64,000 bases of DNA from Bacteroidales bacterium UBA4772 (GTDB lineage: Bacteria; Bacteroidota; Bacteroidia; Bacteroidales; VadinHA17): NCBI GenBank assembly GCA_002403305.1, contig DHHM01000013.1:283267-347266 (forward strand), written 5' to 3'. Position 1 is the first letter of the stretch. Each line of letters starts with the position of its first letter. The notes below the pieces were generated by a model, which was not told where the DNA came from, made no database searches, and was given only the letters and a program-made list of their open reading frames with translations. Positions 60,540 through 64,000 of this stretch are shown here, in pieces. The translations under genes and the position numbers were made by a program.

Positions 60540-61938
60540 GATAGTGTTTCAAAAAGTGTGTCTGGGGTAGCTATAAGAAAAGGTCTTCTGATTTAGTTTT
60601 GCATTACAAACAAATAATGTTAAACCAAAAAAGAAGATCCACTGGATTTTACAAAGGAACAGCTTTCTGAAGCATTTGTCAAGCATTTGGACCGGGAAAA
60701 AGGCTTGCAGGATTTGATGGAACTGATGATTGAGAGTATGATGATGGCCGAGCGCCGTGAGTTTCTTAATGTTAGTGAAGGGAACAAGGGCAACGGTTTT
60801 CGTCGTGCCCGCAGTTACGGCCAGGGAAGAGTACTTGAGTTCAGGGTACCCCGTGACTGGTACGGCAACTTTCATCCCACGATCCTGGCTCTTCAGCGAG
60901 ATCAGGAAGAAGAGTGTGAGCTGCTGGCAAGCAGCCTGTATTGCAAGGGACTTACGCAGTCTCAGGTAGGAGAAGTATTTGGAGAAGTATACGGTAAGCA
61001 GTACAGTAAAGCGAGCATCAGCCGGATGATCGGGTATCTGCGAGAAGATGTCCGGCAGTGGCTCTCGCGGAGTCTTGAGGCCTATTATCCGATTGTATTT
61101 GTTGATGCCATTCATGTCAAAGTCCACCGCAAGCGTAGTGTTGAGAGTGAGGCCTTTTACGTTGTCATGGGCGTAAAGGAAGACAAGAGCAGGGAAGTTC
61201 CTGGCATATTCAACCGACCCAGTGAGAGTGCCACCGGGTGGAAGGAGATGTTTATGGCATTGAGACAAAGAGGGGTAGAAAACATAGGCCTGCTTGTTGC
61301 CGATGGAATAAGGTATCTTGAAGATTCTTTGGCTGAGATCTTCCCCGGGACCCCTCTCCAGAAGTGTGTGACATACCTCAAGCGTAATATGCTCGCCAGA
61401 GTTCGTCACGGAGATAAAGGAGCGCTGGCAGAAGACCTCAGAGAGGTATTCCGCACGGGAGATCCTCACTACACCCCTGAGCAGGGATGGGAAGCCTGGC
61501 AGGCGCTCTGCGGCAAATGGGGAGAAGATTACCGCAGCATCAAGAGACTGGGTGATGACCCCTTTTACAGGTATTACTTCACGTATTTGAACTATCATCC
61601 GAGGGTTCAGAGTATGATCTATACGACTAACTGGATCGAGCGGCTACAGAGAGACTTCAGAAGGGTTTTGCGCATGCGTGGAGCTATGCCTACGGAAGAG
61701 TCTGTTATCGTTCTCATGGCAAAAACAGCAATGGATAAAAAGTCCTATTTCAGAGCATTACCTGGGATTGAAAGGGACAAAGTGTTATTCCCTGATGACT
61801 CAGGCAATTTTCTGGATTTACTCAACAATTAGTTGGATTGCTTTCGTAAACCGGAAAATTGAGTTGAAAAGTGTAATTTTAAGATGTGAAACTTCGATGA
61901 AGACCTGCTACTCCGGACACACTGATTGGAACACTACC
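60540..61938 (+). mobile_element. IS256-family insertion sequence
   Basis: About 1.4 kb bounded by imperfect terminal inverted repeats. Left end (60540-60571) reads GATAGTGTTTCAAAAAGTGT, then GTCTGGGGTAGC. The right end (61907-61938) read in reverse gives GGTAGTGTTCCAATCAGTGT, then GTCCGGAGTAGC. About 26 of 32 bases agree. One transposase gene is inside. The 8-9 bases outside each end do not match, so no target duplication is evident. The copy may be old or have recombined. Its transposase start appears frameshifted. Confidence 0.85.
60687..61832 (+). CDS. IS256-family (mutator-type) transposase, start region frameshifted
   Basis: The frame given starts at a TTG; it is open back to 60624 and reads TKKEDPLDFTKEQLSEAF, the normal IS256 N-terminus, but without an ATG. 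An ATG at 60617 is in a different frame; one extra or missing base in AAAAAA (60627-60632) would join it. The rest is complete: YYPIVFVDAIHVKVH (first Asp), GLLVADGIRYLEDSL (second Asp), TTNWIERLQRDFRR (catalytic Glu). Likely inactive or made from a weak start. Downstream, 315 bases hold the right TIR, palindromes and the third 27-bp repeat. Confidence 0.85.
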   Translation: MDREKGLQDLMELMIESMMMAERREFLNVSEGNKGNGFRRARSYGQGRVLEFRVPRDWYGNFHPTILALQRDQEEECELLASSLYCKGLTQSQVGEVFGEVYGKQYSKASISRMIGYLREDVRQWLSRSLEAYYPIVFVDAIHVKVHRKRSVESEAFYVVMGVKEDKSREVPGIFNRPSESATGWKEMFMALRQRGVENIGLLVADGIRYLEDSLAEIFPGTPLQKCVTYLKRNMLARVRHGDKGALAEDLREVFRTGDPHYTPEQGWEAWQALCGKWGEDYRSIKRLGDDPFYRYYFTYLNYHPRVQSMIYTTNWIERLQRDFRRVLRMRGAMPTEESVIVLMAKTAMDKKSYFRALPGIERDKVLFPDDSGNFLDLLNN

Positions 61939-61977
61939 GATGCAGGGTTATGATGTTATTTGTTTAATGTCGCGTTG

Positions 61978-62001
61978 GCAAAAACCCCCGACATGTCGGG
62001 G
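61978..62001 (-). terminator. Palindromic hairpin followed by U-run on the minus strand
   Basis: CCCCGA and TCGGGG pair around CATG at 61986-62001. On the minus strand the hairpin is followed by GTTTTTG (61979-61985). It lies about 150 bases downstream of the TlpA-like gene's stop and is correctly placed to end its transcript. A second, perfect 22-bp palindrome with GGTACC at its centre (62026-62047) lies between the two. Confidence 0.6.
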
Positions 62002-62025
62002 CAGGCTGTGATACCAGCAGGGAGT

Positions 62026-62047
62026 CCCCTGACGGTACCGTCAGGGG
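62026..62047. repeat. Perfect 22-bp palindrome
   Basis: CCCCTGACGGT is followed directly by its exact reverse complement. The segment is flanked by AGGGAGT and CAGGCCG. It resembles REP-type palindromes that are scattered between genes. It lies between the 3' end of the TlpA-like gene and the IS. No protein or terminator U-run is linked to it. Confidence 0.8.
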
Positions 62048-62108
62048 CAGGCCGCACCGTCGACCACTTAACGGTCCTCTTTAGCCAGAAAGTTCTCGCG
62101 GTGCAGAA

Positions 62109-62135
62109 GCCAATTGCATATACCGACCTGTTAGA
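62109..62135 (-). repeat. 27-bp repeat copy 3 (downstream of the TlpA-like gene)
   Basis: Plus-strand text starts GCCAATTGCATATACCGACC and ends CTGTTAGA. It lies 12 bases after the stop of the TlpA-like gene, the same position relative to the gene as copy 1 has to parE. On the gene strand ATCTAACAGGTC can pair with GACCGTTAAGT about 55 bases further on (around 62068), leaving one unpaired A, a stem reminiscent of integron attC sites (RYYYAAC and GTTRRRY boxes). Confidence 0.7.
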
Positions 62136-62147
62136 TGGCGTTTTAGT

Positions 62148-63332
62148 TCAATTTAGCAGCTTGGATAGATGTTTATCAAGTGAATCATTTTGTTCCTGAG
62201 ATGCGCCTATCCATATTGCTTCAATAATGCCGTCTCTATTTATCAAAATTGTCTGAGGTATAATGTTGTAATAGTAATTAGGATAAACGTCATTTTCAGT
62301 AATCTGAGAAGGGCCACCTGAAAAATTCTGAGCAACCCATATATTGAACCAGTCTTCAATCTGTTCCTCAGAAACTGCTTTTATCCACGAATTTTTGTCA
62401 TAATCTACTGAGATGCAGATAATCTCTAGACCTTTGGGATTGAATTTATCATAGAGTAATTTCAAATGTGGATAGTTTTCTCTGCAAGGAATACACCAGC
62501 TTGCCCAAAAATCCAGGAGCACAACTTTGTTTCCTTTGAATTGACTAAGAGATATAGTTCTGTTCATTAGATCAGTAGCTTTAAAATCAGGCGCATAAGC
62601 CCCAACCTGTGTATTCCCTATTTTTCTTAATTCCTCCTGCATCAGCTTGCCGAATTTGCTGGTTTTAACCGAAGAATCAAGTCTATCAAAAGTTGATTTT
62701 AAGACACTGTAGGAGCAATATTCACTACCCGTTAAGAAAAATATCCTGTACGATGATAAAAATGATTTTGGATGTTGTTGGATGAACTCCACGGTAATTG
62801 AATCAATTAGGATTTTAATACTATCCATTAAACAAATCAGACTGTCATACTCCTTGTTCCATTGGCTCACCAGACTTTCATCAACTGAGTTTTTAATGCT
62901 GTCATAGATTTGCATTCTTTCCAGATGTAAAGTATGTCTTGATTTCTCATATGGCTGTATTATTTGCTCCAATTGAAAAGCCTCTTTCTGCGTTTTAGAA
63001 CCAGTCATTCGGAATGATTTCAAATCAACCGTGTCTATTTTAATCCTCATCTTGGCAGGTTCAAGAAAGACTTCAAGCTGTTCCTTTCTATCACCCAACT
63101 TTAACGTAGAGAGTAGGGGTCCATTCAGTACGCCTTTAAAGCTGAACCTCCCATTGCGGAGAGTTGTAGTATCGTACAGAGCGAGATTCTCTGGAACCAT
63201 TCTTAAAATGACTGTTCCTGTGTCCATACCTGTAATTTCTCCCCTTAGCACAAATCTTTGATTGCGCTGGTTGCTACAACTTAGGCAAATCGAACAACAG
63301 ATGATAAAAGAAAGGGCTTGAATTGGCTTCAT
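62148..63332 (-). CDS. TlpA/ResA-like thiol-disulfide oxidoreductase lipoprotein with DUF4369
   Basis: 394 residues with lipoprotein signal ICCSICLSC (Cys about 19). Residues 25-115 resemble DUF4369 (RFVLRGEITGMDTGTVIL, DTTTLRNGRFSFKG), followed by a helical middle region. The thioredoxin domain (about 245-394) has FWASWCIPCREN, the CxxC redox pair, then NYYYNIIPQTILINRDG with the cis-Pro loop. Such proteins reduce periplasmic disulfides or assist cytochrome maturation. The gene is bounded by the 27-bp repeat and has lower GC content than the first half of the window, so it may be a transferred cassette. Confidence 0.85.
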   Translation of the reverse strand: MKPIQALSFIICCSICLSCSNQRNQRFVLRGEITGMDTGTVILRMVPENLALYDTTTLRNGRFSFKGVLNGPLLSTLKLGDRKEQLEVFLEPAKMRIKIDTVDLKSFRMTGSKTQKEAFQLEQIIQPYEKSRHTLHLERMQIYDSIKNSVDESLVSQWNKEYDSLICLMDSIKILIDSITVEFIQQHPKSFLSSYRIFFLTGSEYCSYSVLKSTFDRLDSSVKTSKFGKLMQEELRKIGNTQVGAYAPDFKATDLMNRTISLSQFKGNKVVLLDFWASWCIPCRENYPHLKLLYDKFNPKGLEIICISVDYDKNSWIKAVSEEQIEDWFNIWVAQNFSGGPSQITENDVYPNYYYNIIPQTILINRDGIIEAIWIGASQEQNDSLDKHLSKLLN

Positions 63333-63433
63333 TTCTGGAAAGGATTATGTTTAGTTCCCCGGATTACTTTTATATGGGATTTGTTCTCTTATATGTCATT
63401 CAGTCGAACGATTAGGGGTTGTGTAATTGAAGA

Positions 63434-63823
63434 TTACCTATAATTTCTAATGGAATAGGTTGAATCATTAATTACGTCCCTTATTTCATATTGTTGAAAG
63501 TTTGTGGCTGTTAAAGTAACCGGATCACTCCAGATAACATTCTCTTGTTTTTCTCTGAGAGTCTGTAGCTCTGAAATAATTACTTCGTTTGTTAATGGAG
63601 TGTTTTTATTAAATGGTTTAGATTTTCTTTCATTGAAGATGAAGCCGAACCTCACATTGTGAAGGAAGCCTTGCATATATCTGTTTCTCAATGCAATTAC
63701 AGGAATAACGTATTCTTGCTGAGGCTTGAGTTTGACCAAGACTCCATAGTTTTTGGAGCAGTTATGATATAAGAAGCCCAATTGCTTTGAATCAATAACA
63801 ACATTAACTAGTAGTCCGTTCAT
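63434..63823 (-). CDS. Unrecognised protein, 5' end possibly replaced by IS end
   Basis: 129 residues that I cannot assign. The sequence reads LGFLYHNCSKNYGVLVKLKP and VIPVIALRNRYMQGFLHNV, a beta-like pattern with no signal peptide. The ATG at 63823 lies only 3 bases from the stop of the IS630-type transposase, in the zone where the IS should end, so the real start may be lost and this may be the C-terminal part of a larger protein. Codon use is AT-rich. Function is unknown. Confidence 0.45.
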   Translation of the reverse strand: MNGLLVNVVIDSKQLGFLYHNCSKNYGVLVKLKPQQEYVIPVIALRNRYMQGFLHNVRFGFIFNERKSKPFNKNTPLTNEVIISELQTLREKQENVIWSDPVTLTATNFQQYEIRDVINDSTYSIRNYR

Positions 63824-63826
63824 AAA

Positions 63827-64000
63827 TTAAGTTGACAATTCTGCTGTTTCGACTTTTTCCTCCTGTATTTTGTATTTCCATTTGAAAACAACAGGTTCTT
63901 GATTTATCTGCTCAATTCCCTGATATATTCTTTGTTTAAGTTCATCTTTGCTTGCAACACGGATTTGCCGGAGAAATGACCTTGATATTTTACTGAAGAA
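63827..64000 (-). CDS. IS630-family transposase, C-terminal end (cut by window edge)
   Basis: 57 codons and a TAA at 63827-63829. The frame reads FFSKISRSFLRQIRVASKDE, then LKQRIYQGIEQINQEPVVFK and WKYKIQEEKVETAELST. FFSkxxrxfLRxIrv and INxEPVxFkWkyk are the usual C-terminal text of IS630-type (Tc1/mariner-like) transposases. The catalytic D and E residues are outside the window. The stop lies next to the start of the unassigned 63434-63823 frame. Confidence 0.8.
   Translation of the reverse strand, partial: FFSKISRSFLRQIRVASKDELKQRIYQGIEQINQEPVVFKWKYKIQEEKVETAELST

Noticed and set aside
60627..60633. A AAA AAG motif as a programmed -1 frameshift in the transposase
   Set aside because: The shift needed from the ATG frame is +1, and the heptamer is not in the register for -1 slippage.
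60549..61598. A long minus-strand frame (349 codons) across the IS
   Set aside because: It is antisense to the IS256 transposase with intact D, D and E motifs and shows no protein family features.

Overview
The window looks like a chromosomal segment from a member of the Bacteroidota, probably an environmental or marine Bacteroidales/Marinilabiliales-type polysaccharide degrader. Evidence: a SusC/SusD outer-membrane pair, a beta-propeller/Y_Y_Y/LuxR one-protein regulator, many signal-peptide or lipoprotein glycoside hydrolases, DUF4369-thioredoxin lipoproteins, weak or absent Shine-Dalgarno sequences, and dense minus-strand operons with 4- to 14-base overlaps. Both ends cut through genes. No rRNA, tRNA or CRISPR array was found.

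Layout. 1-4.9 kb: amino-sugar catabolism operon (PrsW-like protein, NagA deacetylase, ROK protein, MFS transporter, partial SIS-domain protein). 4.9-12.7 kb: GH38 mannosidase-like enzyme, two tandem paralogous serine hydrolases, a cyanophycinase-like S51 peptidase. 13-24 kb: a membrane protein, a chimeric gene remnant, an M81 peptidase, an ICMT-type methyltransferase, a GH95 fucosidase, a coiled-coil membrane protein, a GNAT-HDAC fusion, a TolB-like secreted protein, a thioredoxin-fold protein and a truncated NAGPA-type protein. 24.4-27.3 kb: secreted beta-helix protein and a Ca/Na antiporter. 27.4-33.8 kb: tightly overlapping operon of two class-C serine hydrolases, a P1 peptidase, an amidohydrolase and a DUF2007 membrane protein, suggesting use of unusual peptides or amides. 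34-47 kb: a polysaccharide utilization locus (three GH16, one GH2, SusD, SusC, regulator, acetyltransferase), most likely for a beta-glucan. 47-51.6 kb: NifS-SelD fusion, a GNAT preceded by two coupled copies of its own N-terminus, a coiled-coil lipoprotein and an SDR. 51.8-59 kb: a visibly more AT-rich beta-lysine block (ATP-grasp ligase, AblB, lysine 2,3-aminomutase, orphan HigA, GNAT/nitrilase fusion, Na+/solute symporter). 59-64 kb: a mobile-gene zone with ParDE, an IS256-family element, a TlpA-like lipoprotein, an unrecognised gene, the end of an IS630-type transposase, and three copies of a 27-bp repeat.

Most unusual signals. At three separate gene boundaries the end of a gene is repeated about three times in tandem: the 3' ends of the S51 gene (59-66 bp units) and the TolB-like gene (exact 46-bp period), and the 5' end of a GNAT gene (exact 56-bp period). 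In the GNAT case both extra copies keep an ATG and form 18- and 19-codon mini-genes linked to the next by TAATG and ATGA overlaps, giving a coupled chain nifS-selD, peptide 1, peptide 2, GNAT. The AT-rich beta-lysine block, with a GNAT/nitrilase fusion and an ATP-grasp enzyme beside KamA and AblB, is the best candidate for a little-described pathway, perhaps a beta-lysine-derived osmolyte or conjugate.
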